From: Caryophanales bacterium UBA4682
GTDB taxonomy: Bacteria; Bacillota_I; Bacilli_A; RFN20; CAG-288
Assembly (NCBI GenBank): GCA_002404995.1
Contig: DHKY01000005.1
Location: 19,992-83,991, forward strand
Direction: 5' to 3'
DNA: 64,000 nt
A program made the position numbers and the translations under genes. Of the stretch, positions 27,749-35,754 are shown one piece after another. How positions within the stretch are numbered: the stretch's first letter is position 1; the number at the start of each line of letters is the position of its first letter. The notes under the pieces were generated by a model. It did no database searches, was not told the origin of the DNA, and was given only the letters and a program-made list of their open reading frames with translations.

Positions 27749-28411
27749 ATGAAAAACTACAATTCAAAATCAAAGCAGTATTATCGCATTGACAGGAAAG
27801 GAACTAGGAAAGTCTATGATGTCCTAAGAGTTTTTCCTCAACGAAAGACTGTGACTTTTTACAATAACTGCAGGGATGAAGAAAATCTTGTTTTAAAAGC
27901 TCGTCATCTTAGCTATGCAGGCTTCAACAAGAAAATTGAAAAGTTATCCAAAAGTGGATATGAAATCGAAATTATTGATGGTGTTTCTTCTAGAGTCTGT
28001 CCAGATAGCATCCGGAAGGGCCTGAACTGCGAAATACCTTTGGAAGCCATAGAAAGCAGGTTACGTTTCCGCAGGACACCGGATTTCTATTTTGATAGGT
28101 GCTATATTGAGAAAGCAAAGGATGCTTACAGGAAAGGACGCAGGAACAACTCTTATTTGGATGCTTGGGTGATGCTTTTTAATCAAGCTCTTCAAGAATC
28201 CATTCGCCATGGAGATAAGAAAACAACCAAGATTGTATTGGCAATTTGCTCATGCTTATCCGAACTTTCTGTTATTTTAAAAGAAAGTGAGTCCGGAAAA
28301 GAAAAGAATAAAACCGTAGAGAATGTCAGGAAAGCTCTTGCGAAACTTGATGCTAACTGGAAGAAAGACAGGACAAACAAGAAAAACGCACTGACCGAAA
28401 GCCTGAAATAA
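27749..28411 (+). CDS. Hypothetical basic protein
   Basis: 220 residues from the ATG at 27749, where the sequence begins MKNYNSKSKQYYRIDRKG; upstream in-frame sequence looks non-coding. The ribosome site is weak (AAGAGAA). I do not recognise the family. It is strongly basic, with many Lys, Arg, Tyr and Asn, no signal peptide and one moderately hydrophobic helix near KIVLAICSCLSELSVIL. A motif PDSIRKGLNCEIPLEAI and a cysteine-containing segment (FDRCYIEKAKDAYRKG) might help a profile search. It is isolated between a gene-poor region and the TPP riboswitch. Confidence 0.5.
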   Translation: MKNYNSKSKQYYRIDRKGTRKVYDVLRVFPQRKTVTFYNNCRDEENLVLKARHLSYAGFNKKIEKLSKSGYEIEIIDGVSSRVCPDSIRKGLNCEIPLEAIESRLRFRRTPDFYFDRCYIEKAKDAYRKGRRNNSYLDAWVMLFNQALQESIRHGDKKTTKIVLAICSCLSELSVILKESESGKEKNKTVENVRKALAKLDANWKKDRTNKKNALTESLK

Positions 28412-28440
28412 CTCTTTCTTTACTTTTCCCTAGGTGTTGA

Positions 28441-28543
28441 CTATACTAGTTCCCGTAACAGCGGTACTGCCGTAAGGCGGTTGAGAGGGCTTTATGCCTA
28501 ACGCTTAGAACCTGTTGGTCAAGACCAGTGTAGGGAGTTATCC
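28441..28543 (+). promoter_or_regulatory. TPP riboswitch
   Basis: The order TTGAGAGGG ... GCTTAGAACCTGTTGGTC ... GACCAGTGTAGGGAG matches the conserved thi-box core (CUGAGA, then GAACCUGAU-CUGG-AA-CCAG-CGNAGGGA). A GCC-GTAA-GGC hairpin occupies the variable arm. It lies just before a terminator hairpin and a thiamine-transporter-like gene, as expected for control by thiamine pyrophosphate. One base of the AACCUGAU motif differs (AACCUGUU). Confidence 0.85.
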
Positions 28544-28580
28544 ATCTGAAATCTGCAAATCAGATAGAGATTGAACCTAT

Positions 28581-28617
28581 AGTGCCCTGGCTAGCAAGTT
28601 GGGGCACTTTATTTTTT
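28581..28617 (+). terminator. Attenuator hairpin of the TPP riboswitch
   Basis: AGTGCCC pairs with GGGCACT across a ~16-base loop, followed by TTTATTTTTT. Its position between the aptamer and the start codon suggests termination when TPP is bound. Confidence 0.75.
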
Positions 28618-28637
28618 GCCCAGAAAGGATGGACATT

Positions 28638-29666
28638 ATGTCCGAAAACAGGAGTAGGCCAACAGCTGGTGCTCGCACAAAATCAAAAAAAGCAGTCAGC
28701 ACGATTGTCATTTCGGCTAGGAGGTTGGCACTAGCAGTTATTATCAAGTACGTCTTCAAATTCGTTCCGGTTCTCAATTTCCCGAATGGCGGAAGCATTT
28801 CGCTGGTTAGGGCTCCGCTTGTCTTAAATGCACTCTACTGCGGACCGGTCTGGGGTGTTGCAATTGGTTTAGCCTATGGTGTCTTTGATAGGCTTATTGA
28901 TGGAGCTGTTGCTTATCATTGGCTCTCCTTGATCCTGGATTACTTCCTTGGATTCGCTTTAAGGGGTGTCGCTTCTGTCTTCCGGAAAGCCTTCTTTGAA
29001 AAGAAGACCTGGTCCTTGGTTGCAGCAAGGTCCTTAGCCGGTGTCTGCCGTTTCATTTCTTCGTTCTTCTCTGGGTTGTTCATCAGCTGGGATGAGGTCA
29101 ATACCGGAGCAATCAATCCGAGCATCAATGCCGGAGGCTTCATCTATTCCTTAGGTTATAACCTTGGCTATAGGGTTCCTTCTATTCTCATCTGCGCTTT
29201 ATTATTAGTTGCTATCAGCAAGCCATTATTTGAGACCCAGAAGCTTCCGATTGTTCTCCCTCTTGTTCCAAATGGCGTGAAAGAAAACAAAGAAGAAAAA
29301 GCACCCGTACATCTCTCCATTGAAACCAGGTTTACTTTTGTCTTACTCTTATGCTTAGCCTTAGATATCTTCTCTTTGATTCCTCCATGTGGAGCTTCCA
29401 TCAAAGGATACAACTTCTGGAATGGCTATTTCTGGCTTAGTGCTATTAGTCTCTTAATCGCGGTCTTCCTTATCATGTATTCTATCTACAGGCTCGTCTA
29501 CAGCACGAAGAAAGACGAGGAATTTGTCGGTTATTTCAAGGTTAAGAGGTCCTATAAGTCATTCTATGTTTACAGGCTCGTAGGCAGGATTATCGTTCTT
29601 GCTCTTGCTATTCTAGCCATCGTCGGCCGTTATACGTTCTATGCTCCGATCTACAAAGCGAATTAA
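28638..29666 (+). CDS. ThiT-like thiamine transporter S component, extended
   Basis: 342 residues from the ATG at 28638, with AAAGGATGG 6 bases upstream; in-frame starts at 28599 and 28629 lie in the attenuator or the binding site. The first ~190 residues look like an energy-coupling-factor S component of the ThiT/YuaJ family: six helices with PNGGSISLVMAPLVLNALYCG (shown by GGSISLVMAPL; AGG read as Met, family GGSxSLxMLPI) and GLAYGVFDRLIDG. The TPP riboswitch upstream supports thiamine as substrate. The C-terminal ~100 residues add about three more helices, which ordinary ThiT (about 190 residues) lacks. A shared ECF ATPase/T module must be encoded elsewhere. Confidence 0.85.
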   Translation: MSENRSRPTAGARTKSKKAVSTIVISARRLALAVIIKYVFKFVPVLNFPNGGSISLVRAPLVLNALYCGPVWGVAIGLAYGVFDRLIDGAVAYHWLSLILDYFLGFALRGVASVFRKAFFEKKTWSLVAARSLAGVCRFISSFFSGLFISWDEVNTGAINPSINAGGFIYSLGYNLGYRVPSILICALLLVAISKPLFETQKLPIVLPLVPNGVKENKEEKAPVHLSIETRFTFVLLLCLALDIFSLIPPCGASIKGYNFWNGYFWLSAISLLIAVFLIMYSIYRLVYSTKKDEEFVGYFKVKRSYKSFYVYRLVGRIIVLALAILAIVGRYTFYAPIYKAN

Positions 29667-29698
29667 CCGCTTTGCAGACTGAATAATTCCATGACAAA

Positions 29699-29725
29699 GG
29701 GGGCGGTAAAAAGCCGCTCCTTTTC
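29699..29725 (+). terminator. Terminator of the ThiT-like gene
   Basis: A G/C-rich stem (GGGGCGG with CCGCTCC, one G-U pair) around AAAAA is followed by TTTT. Confidence 0.8.
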
Positions 29726-29773
29726 GTTTATCTGCTCATTTGACAGGGAGAAATCAACACTCGTTCAAAGCCC

Positions 29774-29802
29774 TTGTAAAAGCGCTTTCAATTATCTATA
29801 AT
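29774..29802 (+). promoter_or_regulatory. Promoter of mgtC-like gene with cre-like operator
   Basis: TTGTAA and TATAAT are separated by exactly 17 bases. The spacer holds TAAAAGCGCTTTCA, one base from the palindrome TGAAAGCGCTTTCA that CcpA and other LacI-family repressors bind. A further inverted pair of AAAGCTTT-like words lies between the promoter and the GGAGG site. Confidence 0.65.
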
Positions 29803-29845
29803 GGTAAAGCTTTCTATAAAATAAAAGCTTTGTTGGAGGTGTCAT

Positions 29846-30658
29846 ATGCTGTCTTTTGATGAATATCTTATTGGATTGGTTGGTAAATGGCATGGATGGG
29901 GCTTAGTTCTCTTCACGGTCATTACGACAGTGATTGCTGCTCTTCTTACCGGCCTGATCGGGTTTGAACGAGAAAGGAAAGGCCAGGCTGCTGGTTTGCG
30001 TACTCACGTATTGATTGGTATCGCAAGCTCGATGGTCATGACGATTTCCATTTATGCTCTTCGTGTCGCTTTAGCTAAGACATCGGGATTCTTTGTCAAA
30101 AGCAGGGATGGTGGAACCGATGGAAGTCAGCTCCAAGCCCCTTATTATGATGCTGCCCGTATTGCGGCTTCTATTCTTGCCGGCTTTGGCTTTATGGGTG
30201 CCGGAACGATTGTTAAGAATGGACTCTCGATCCGCGGATTGACAACAGCCGCTACTATTTGGTTCTCGGCCTCTATCGGAATGGGTTGCGGTTGTGGCTT
30301 CGTCGTCGAAACTGCTTTAGTCACTTTACTTGCCTGGACTTTACTTGTGACACTTTCGAAAGTCGAGAAAACACTGGATAACCATTCTCCGCATGTTGAA
30401 AGGAAAGTGGCTCCCAATATTCCGATTCTCCACGAGATCCGTTCCCAAGCCGATAAGTATTCATTGATTGTGAAAAATATTGTTACACATGAAGGAATCA
30501 AGGATAACGGAAGAGATGAAGTTTCCGTGACTGTCTACTTCTCTTATCATACGGATAAAGCGACCATTGCCGATTTCTGTGAATCCTTCTCCTCCTACCC
30601 TTACGTTTATTCGATTGTCCGCTCGACGAGCAAGGACGAAAAAATCCAGAATGACTAA
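29846..30658 (+). CDS. mgtC: MgtC/SapB family membrane protein
   Basis: 270 residues. Start ATG with TTGGAGG 7 bases upstream. Four or five helices occupy residues 10-175. The family core is TGLIGFERERKGQAAGLRTHVLIGIASSMVM, visible as GLIGFERERKGQAAGLRTH, then DAARIAASILAGFGFMGAG, TIVKNGLSIRGLTTAATIW and SASIGMGCG. The C-terminal ~80 residues look like a small ferredoxin-fold/ACT-like domain, which many MgtC proteins carry. In other bacteria MgtC aids survival in low magnesium and inhibits ATP synthase; the exact role here is open. It overlaps the next gene by 8 bases. Confidence 0.92.
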   Translation: MLSFDEYLIGLVGKWHGWGLVLFTVITTVIAALLTGLIGFERERKGQAAGLRTHVLIGIASSMVMTISIYALRVALAKTSGFFVKSRDGGTDGSQLQAPYYDAARIAASILAGFGFMGAGTIVKNGLSIRGLTTAATIWFSASIGMGCGCGFVVETALVTLLAWTLLVTLSKVEKTLDNHSPHVERKVAPNIPILHEIRSQADKYSLIVKNIVTHEGIKDNGRDEVSVTVYFSYHTDKATIADFCESFSSYPYVYSIVRSTSKDEKIQND

Positions 30659-31325
30659 ACCTGTCTTTTATTTAGACAACAGCCAGTATGGTGAAAATAT
30701 TTCTTTCCGGAATCTGAATTTAATGGCAGGACATAAGCATGTCCTGTCATTTCTTTCTAAGCCGGATGTTCAGCTAAAAGACCTTCTCCTCGTCTCGAAT
30801 CCAACAATTCCTGCATTCTGTCAAGGAAACGAAATTCTTCTTGATTTGGAAAAGACGACTCCTTTCATGAAATCTGTACTAACTGTCTCTTCGGAAGAGT
30901 ATGGATTTGAATTTACTTATCTTCTTACTGTTTTACCAGAAAGGAAAACCGATGATTTCATCGGAAAATATGTTTCTCAAGAACATAAAAGACATGTGAT
31001 TGAATTCTATCCTGATCGTACGGGTAGAATTTTTCTCCATTCTTTTCTTGGACTGAAAGAAGATGTCCGGATTCTTAGCTATGAATTCAATTTCCAGAAT
31101 TCTGAAAGGAAGCTAGAACTTCCGGTTTCAAGAACGACAGAGGGAGACGAAGTTTCTTATTTCTATTCTTTTCGTTATGACGATGAAAAAGAAGGCCTTC
31201 TTGTTTCCTTGTTCCAAAGAATCCAGAGGAAGGATTCCTTTTACGAGGAAGAAGCCAGCCTTTTAGGAAGCTGCAATCAGAAAGAGTTTTTTAAAAGAAT
31301 CAGTCCTCTTTCACAAGAATCCTAG
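30651..31325 (+). CDS. Hypothetical protein coupled to mgtC
   Basis: 224 residues from the ATG at 30651, 8 bases before the mgtC stop; the longer frame runs inside mgtC. I do not recognise the family. No signal peptide or membrane helix; the composition is rich in Phe, Glu, Leu and Ser with alternating beta-like strands (DLEKTTPFMKSVLTVSSEEY). The C-terminus overlaps the end of the convergent GH13 gene by 26 bases. Coupling to mgtC suggests joint expression but gives no function. Confidence 0.65.
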   Translation: MTKPVFYLDNSQYGENISFRNLNLMAGHKHVLSFLSKPDVQLKDLLLVSNPTIPAFCQGNEILLDLEKTTPFMKSVLTVSSEEYGFEFTYLLTVLPERKTDDFIGKYVSQEHKRHVIEFYPDRTGRIFLHSFLGLKEDVRILSYEFNFQNSERKLELPVSRTTEGDEVSYFYSFRYDDEKEGLLVSLFQRIQRKDSFYEEEASLLGSCNQKEFFKRISPLSQES

Positions 31326-32571
31326 GATCACTTACCAACAGATTTCCATTCGAAATGATTTCCTTACTGGAAATGAGATCTTTATAATTTCCTTTCTCGA
31401 CCGGAATCCTAACACCTGCTGGATTCAGTGAGAAAAGTCCGATTTCTTCTTTGCCACCCCTGAAGCCATTGACAGCTTTGATATAGGTGCTTCGATCCTG
31501 ATCAAGGATAGTCTGATAGAGTTCTGTGTTTGCTTCACGATGCTTCAAATCCACGAGTTTCTTGTAAAGTGAGTAAGTTTCATTGTCATTTGCCCACTTT
31601 ACAGTGTCTTTATCAAAGAGAGAAGGAGTGTGCTGCTGCCCCCTCTCTCCATCCCTGTACACAAAGCTAGGTCCTTTTGTGAAGAAGGAATAAGCCAAGA
31701 GATTCAGCGCTATCTTTTTGCTATCGGTGTAGGAGGCAATGCGCTTTCGGTCATGGTTTTCAATGGCGCGGACAATACTGGTGCTGGCAGGGATTGATGC
31801 GGATTCGAGATTGACCCTGCATTTATATATCTGAAGTTCGGAAGGATCGAAGTCTTCCAGATACTTTAAAAGATACCGATGGGAATTGTAATGATAGAAA
31901 AGATTCCTCCCGCCGCTCGCAAGCTCGCCGTTTGACCTAGCCGTAAAGCCTTTCCTACGGAAAGAGTTGATCCTTTCTTGGTCCACGGATTCGGACAGGA
32001 AGATGATTTCCTCCCCAAGTGCTTTTCTTGCTTTAGCAAAGAAGCTTGCCGGAATCCTCGACCCAACATCGAACCGAAATCCATCGACACCATAAGAGAC
32101 AAATTGTGCGAGAATCCCAACCAGATAGTCTTCCACTTTCGGATTGGTATGGTCAAGGTCATAGACATCGGACCATTCCGGGACTTTGGTATTGATATTG
32201 CCGTCCTTATCATGGTAGAAGAAATCCGGATGCTCCTTTAAGAGCTTTGAATCACGGGAAGTATGGTTGAAGACCCTGTCCAACCTGAATTTCCTTCCGC
32301 ATTTATGGGTTTCCTTTACGACTTCTTTGAAATCATCCACACTGCCGAGCTGTGGGTTTATTGTTTCGTAGTCTTGGATAGAATAAGGACAGCCTAGCTC
32401 TCCTTTCTTCCTGTATTGTCCGATTGGATTGACAGGCATAGAATAAAGAATATCGGCGCCTGTTCTTTCCTTGATTTCTTTAATGTGTGGAAGAAAAGCT
32501 TTCAATGTTCCTTCTTCAGTATAGTTGCGGATAAAGACCTGATAAATAATCTTGTTTAATAAAGATTCCAT
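31300..32571 (-). CDS. GH13 alpha-amylase-family glycosidase
   Basis: 423 residues from the ATG at 32571, with AGAGGTC 9 bases upstream. An intracellular (no signal) (beta/alpha)8 enzyme. Motifs: GELGCPYSIQDY near the N-terminus; region I as CGMKFMLDMVFNHTS (three AGG codons read as Met, exactly the family form G-M-K-V-M-L-D-x-V-x-N-H); region II as GVDGFRFDVGS with the nucleophile Asp; region III as IIFLSESVD with the acid Glu; region IV as AIENHDRKR. It lacks the large extra domains of branching enzymes. It probably degrades maltodextrin or sucrose-like oligosaccharides, together with the glycogen enzymes at 49-53 kb, but specificity cannot be told. Confidence 0.88.
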   Translation of the reverse strand: MESLLNKIIYQVFIRNYTEEGTLKAFLPHIKEIKERTGADILYSMPVNPIGQYRKKGELGCPYSIQDYETINPQLGSVDDFKEVVKETHKCGRKFRLDRVFNHTSRDSKLLKEHPDFFYHDKDGNINTKVPEWSDVYDLDHTNPKVEDYLVGILAQFVSYGVDGFRFDVGSRIPASFFAKARKALGEEIIFLSESVDQERINSFRRKGFTARSNGELASGGRNLFYHYNSHRYLLKYLEDFDPSELQIYKCRVNLESASIPASTSIVRAIENHDRKRIASYTDSKKIALNLLAYSFFTKGPSFVYRDGERGQQHTPSLFDKDTVKWANDNETYSLYKKLVDLKHREANTELYQTILDQDRSTYIKAVNGFRGGKEEIGLFSLNPAGVRIPVEKGNYKDLISSKEIISNGNLLVSDPRILVKED

Positions 32572-32643
32572 GTTTATTGACCTCTGCGATATTTTAGCAG
32601 AATTTCTTGTAAATGACATTGAAACGGGTTATCGTTAATTGAT

Positions 32644-33630
32644 ATGACGAAAATAGTATTGAAAAAGCATTTCAAAAAGGTTACAGCCTGTGCCTATGTC
32701 TCCTACGGATATCTTTTTAAAGAAGAGAAACGAATTGTCTTAAAAGATGAATCCTTTGCGGATATCATCAGCGTGAGTGAACCTCTCTATGGAGAAAAGT
32801 TCGTGGTTTCTCCCGATAATAGTGCTTTTCTTTTTCTTCCTTCGCTGTTTCATTCTTCCTTGAAACTATATTCTCTTCCCTCCCTTTCAATTAGGGAACA
32901 AATTAATGTGGATGGGACCTTTAAAGACGCATGCTTCACCCATGATGGAAAAACACTTTATCTTCTTTATGATACGCAAGGCGAGAAAGGACTTCACACA
33001 GTACTCATCTCATATGATAGGAGCAGTAAGACAAAGTCTTTCTTCTTCAAAGAGGATAACATTCGCTTTGATGCGCTCTTCTTCTCCCCAGTCTATTGCT
33101 GCCTGACTCTTCTATTAAGAAGCGGAAAGATTTTTTACTTTCAGGATGGAAAAATCGTTCGTCAAACAAGAACATCCCCTTTCCATAAGACTTTCTTCAG
33201 GGATAAAGGGACGAATCTTATTTCGGATACAAGGGCTGGCTTCCAGATTTCTTCCTTAAATGGAAAAATCATTCGGAAATGTGATTTTCTTCTTCCAAAA
33301 GAGAGAAAAAAACCAACCAAGGAACAGAAACTCCAGATCCTTCAGAACAAAGAAATTGATTCCTTGTGCGGGAATAGGGTTCCTCACAGGCAAAGGGATG
33401 AACATTATCTGGATAGGCTTGTTGCTTATACGACAAACCAGGTTTTCTATATCACAAGGAAAGAACCGGAAATGGAGTCCTATCTTTATTTCTTCTCATT
33501 GAATTCTTTCAGGAGGAAGAAACAAATCAAGCTGAAAGGAACTTACTTAGGAAGGAACTATAGCAAAAAACATCTGTTCATCCTTACTACGGATGGTGTC
33601 TCGATATATCAGCTGATCAGCGATAAGTAA
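32644..33630 (+). CDS. Hypothetical beta-propeller-like protein
   Basis: 328 residues. No signal peptide. The sequence is a series of short strands with motifs such as VVSPDNSAFLFLPS, CFTHDGKTLYLLYD and FFFKEDNIRFDALFFSP, which recall WD40/lactonase-type propeller blades (S/T-x-DG-x-x-L/I-Y/F). A basic stretch (PKERKKPTKEQK) is near residue 215. I cannot assign a family or function. It diverges from the GH13 gene with 72 bases between them and converges on mscL across a shared terminator. Confidence 0.6.
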   Translation: MTKIVLKKHFKKVTACAYVSYGYLFKEEKRIVLKDESFADIISVSEPLYGEKFVVSPDNSAFLFLPSLFHSSLKLYSLPSLSIREQINVDGTFKDACFTHDGKTLYLLYDTQGEKGLHTVLISYDRSSKTKSFFFKEDNIRFDALFFSPVYCCLTLLLRSGKIFYFQDGKIVRQTRTSPFHKTFFRDKGTNLISDTRAGFQISSLNGKIIRKCDFLLPKERKKPTKEQKLQILQNKEIDSLCGNRVPHRQRDEHYLDRLVAYTTNQVFYITRKEPEMESYLYFFSLNSFRRKKQIKLKGTYLGRNYSKKHLFILTTDGVSIYQLISDK

Positions 33631-33646
33631 ACAATTTATAAGCAAG

Positions 33647-33680
33647 AAAAAAGGTGTCCTCACAATAAGGACACCTTTTC
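33647..33680. terminator. Bidirectional terminator
   Basis: AAGGTGTCC/GGACACCTT stem with A-run before and T-run after; it serves the propeller-like gene (+) and mscL (-). Confidence 0.88.
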
Positions 33681-33691
33681 GATTCATTCGT

Positions 33692-34342
33692 TTACTTAGA
33701 TTCGGCAGAAGAATCCGATTCTTCGTTCTTTTCAGCGGCTTCTTTCTGGGCCTTCCTCTTGGCTTCGAAAGCAAGACGGCGTTCATGAACGACATTGAAG
33801 ACCTTAACAATTGTGAACAGAGTGATAGCGATGCAAAGGAAGGTAATGATAGCGTTGATGAAGCTTCCCCAATCAATAGTTGCGGACCTGTTATAAGTAT
33901 AGATGGTTCCGTGAAGCGTGTATTTGCTGGTAATGAAGTTCTTTGCGTTATCGACCAATGCCGGATTTGCAGCGACAGTGGCACTGCCGTAGTTGCTGAT
34001 TGCATATTTCTCCGCTAAGGACTGCAGCTCGCTAGCAGCAAATTTCTGGCCAAGGCCGACAGCCTGATCCGGTGCTAAGCCAGCCTGAGCGGCATTAACA
34101 GCTGGAAGGACAGTGACAAGACCTTTAATACCTCCAGGGACTGCCCAAGTACAAATGGATAACAGTATGTTGGTGAATGCAGTGACAATAGCATTGAATG
34201 CACCGCCCATGATGACACCAACAGACCTATCAAGCACATTTCCGCGAGTAACGAATTTTTTGAATTCCTGGCCGATGGTCTTTCCTTCGGCTTTCCGTTT
34301 GGCCTTTAAGGCTTTCTTTTCTTCTTTCGTCAGCTTCTTCAT
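33692..34342 (-). CDS. mscL: Large-conductance mechanosensitive channel MscL, enlarged loop
   Basis: 216 residues, against about 130-150 for the family. A basic N-terminal helix leads into IGQEFKKFVTRGNVLDMSVGVIMGGAFN, visible as FKKFVTRGNVLDMSVGV (AGG read as Met; family VxDLAVGV), which is the gating TM1. TM2 is NAIITFLCIAITLFTIVKVFN, followed by a charged C-terminal bundle. The loop between the helices is about 100 residues instead of about 30. It contains an Ala/Gly-rich part (NAAQAGLAPDQAVGLGQ) and a Tyr-rich part before TM2. The channel releases solutes on osmotic downshock. The loop insertion is real sequence, not a frameshift, since the frame is intact on both sides. Confidence 0.9.
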   Translation of the reverse strand: MKKLTKEEKKALKAKRKAEGKTIGQEFKKFVTRGNVLDRSVGVIMGGAFNAIVTAFTNILLSICTWAVPGGIKGLVTVLPAVNAAQAGLAPDQAVGLGQKFAASELQSLAEKYAISNYGSATVAANPALVDNAKNFITSKYTLHGTIYTYNRSATIDWGSFINAIITFLCIAITLFTIVKVFNVVHERRLAFEAKRKAQKEAAEKNEESDSSAESK

Positions 34343-34416
34343 ATTAAGTTAACCCCCAAAATATATAGCAGAATTTATTCTAATTCTCTAAAATTATGAA
34401 TACAAGACGAAAGAAG

Positions 34417-34443
34417 AAAAAAGCCTGAATTTCTTCAGGCTTT
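34417..34443 (-). terminator. Terminator of trxA
   Basis: On the minus strand AAAGCCTGAA-GAAA-TTCAGGCTTTTTT forms a stem with a T tail. Confidence 0.85.
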
Positions 34444-34448
34444 AAGCA

Positions 34449-34796
34449 TTACTTCTCGAAAGTATCCGTAAGAATCTGACGGAAGGCAGGCTCCGGCCTG
34501 GCACCAAGAATGATTTCATCCTGGGTTCCGTCCTTCTCGACATAGATGCGTTTGCCATCTTTGAAGGCAACCATCCTAGGAATGGAAACAACTCCGAATT
34601 TCTGAGCTAATTCCGGGAATTCATCCGTATCGACTTTCAGGAAAGTAAGATCCTTGTAATCTTCCTCTAAGCCTTCAATCCTGCGTCCCATCCTACGGCA
34701 TGGACCGCACCACTTGGCATTGAAATCGACGAGGACTTTTTTGTCGGACTCGAGAATCTTAGAAAAATCAGCTTCGTTTTCAAGAACTTTAATCAT
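34449..34796 (-). CDS. trxA: Thioredoxin
   Basis: 115 residues, typical for thioredoxin. The redox site is WCGPC, followed by RMMGRMIEGLE when AGG is Met (family CKMMAPxLE). Other landmarks are VLVDFNAKW, KVDTDEFPELAQKFGV, the cis-proline loop VSIPMMVAFKDG and LGARP. Cytoplasmic disulfide reductase. The two AGG codons after the active site (one at 34692-34694) would give WCGPCRR under the standard code, which is not seen in the family to my knowledge. Confidence 0.95.
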   Translation of the reverse strand: MIKVLENEADFSKILESDKKVLVDFNAKWCGPCRRMGRRIEGLEEDYKDLTFLKVDTDEFPELAQKFGVVSIPRMVAFKDGKRIYVEKDGTQDEIILGARPEPAFRQILTDTFEK

Positions 34797-34860
34797 GTTA
34801 TGAATCTCCTTTGACTAATATAACTATACTTTCAAAACGGCAATGTTTCAAACAGAACGC

Positions 34861-35751
34861 TCAAATAAGAGAAGATAAGACACCACAGAAGAGGGAAACA
34901 AGGCCTAGAAGAATAAGATGGCAGGGGTAATAGAAGTAGAAACTAGAACGAATGATCTTATTGTCCGGCCCTCTTTTTCCATTGTAAAAGAGGAGAAGAA
35001 GGCAAGATAAAACGGAATAGGTTCCAATGGGAATGAATTCGTTTGGCAGCAGATAATAACCATTCCAGACAAATCCAAGACGATAGAAAAGATAGAAAAG
35101 AAGGTAAGCAGAAAGAACCCCGATGCACTCAAAGGCATTTCTTACTAAGGCGCCAGATGTCTCTTCCATGACAGAAAAAGGGACCCCAGCTTTGTCCGCT
35201 TTCTTTCTTAAATTGACAGAGTACATTTCCCGGAACAGGAAAATGAAAAGGAAAAGAACAATGCTAAACGGACCCCAGTCGGATTTAAACAGTGTGCCAT
35301 AAGTTCCATTGATAACATAACCAGACAGGAATTCGTAGGCGATTGGAAGAAAAGCAAGAAGACTAAACCAGTCTTTTCGCTTCAGCAGATAAAGAGTCAA
35401 AACGCCCCTGAAGAGATCAGTAAATACGTTTCCGATTAAAGGGTTGTTGCTTATTTGGATTTTTGTAATAGCACCGAAAACAAACCCAAAACAATCCCTG
35501 CCTAGTGCAAAGATGCCTAAACGAAGCAAGTAATTTCTTATATTCTTGGTATGATAGAAGCCTTCTACAGCAAAAAAAACAAAAATTGGAAACGCACACT
35601 TGCCTATTGCACGCAAAACATAATAGCTGGTAGGGATAGTTACGCCACTCCCTCTTTCTATAAAAAGCCTTCCGATATGATCAAGAGTCCTAAGAAGGTA
35701 TCCGATGATTTTCAGCCAAAAAGAGGATAAGCCGATTTTCTTTTTTTCCAT
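34861..35751 (-). CDS. TraX-family membrane protein
   Basis: 296 residues with about eight transmembrane helices. TraX landmarks are YLLMTLDHIGMLF near the N-terminus (AGG read as Met), YYVLRAIGKCAFPIFVFF, VEGFYHTKNIRNYLLRL and GNVFTDLFRGVLTLYLL. TraX was named for F-pilin acetylation, but chromosomal homologues in Bacillota are widespread and of unknown function, possibly acyltransferases. It starts 3 bases after the CPBP protease gene, so they are co-expressed; nothing else suggests conjugation. Confidence 0.85.
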   Translation of the reverse strand: MEKKKIGLSSFWLKIIGYLLRTLDHIGRLFIERGSGVTIPTSYYVLRAIGKCAFPIFVFFAVEGFYHTKNIRNYLLRLGIFALGRDCFGFVFGAITKIQISNNPLIGNVFTDLFRGVLTLYLLKRKDWFSLLAFLPIAYEFLSGYVINGTYGTLFKSDWGPFSIVLFLFIFLFREMYSVNLRKKADKAGVPFSVMEETSGALVRNAFECIGVLSAYLLFYLFYRLGFVWNGYYLLPNEFIPIGTYSVLSCLLLLFYNGKRGPDNKIIRSSFYFYYPCHLILLGLVSLFCGVLSSLI

Positions 35752-35754
35752 AGT

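Noticed and set aside
34861..35751. Conjugation element suggested by the TraX-like protein
   Set aside because: No relaxase, coupling protein or secretion genes are near; TraX-like proteins are common on ordinary chromosomes.
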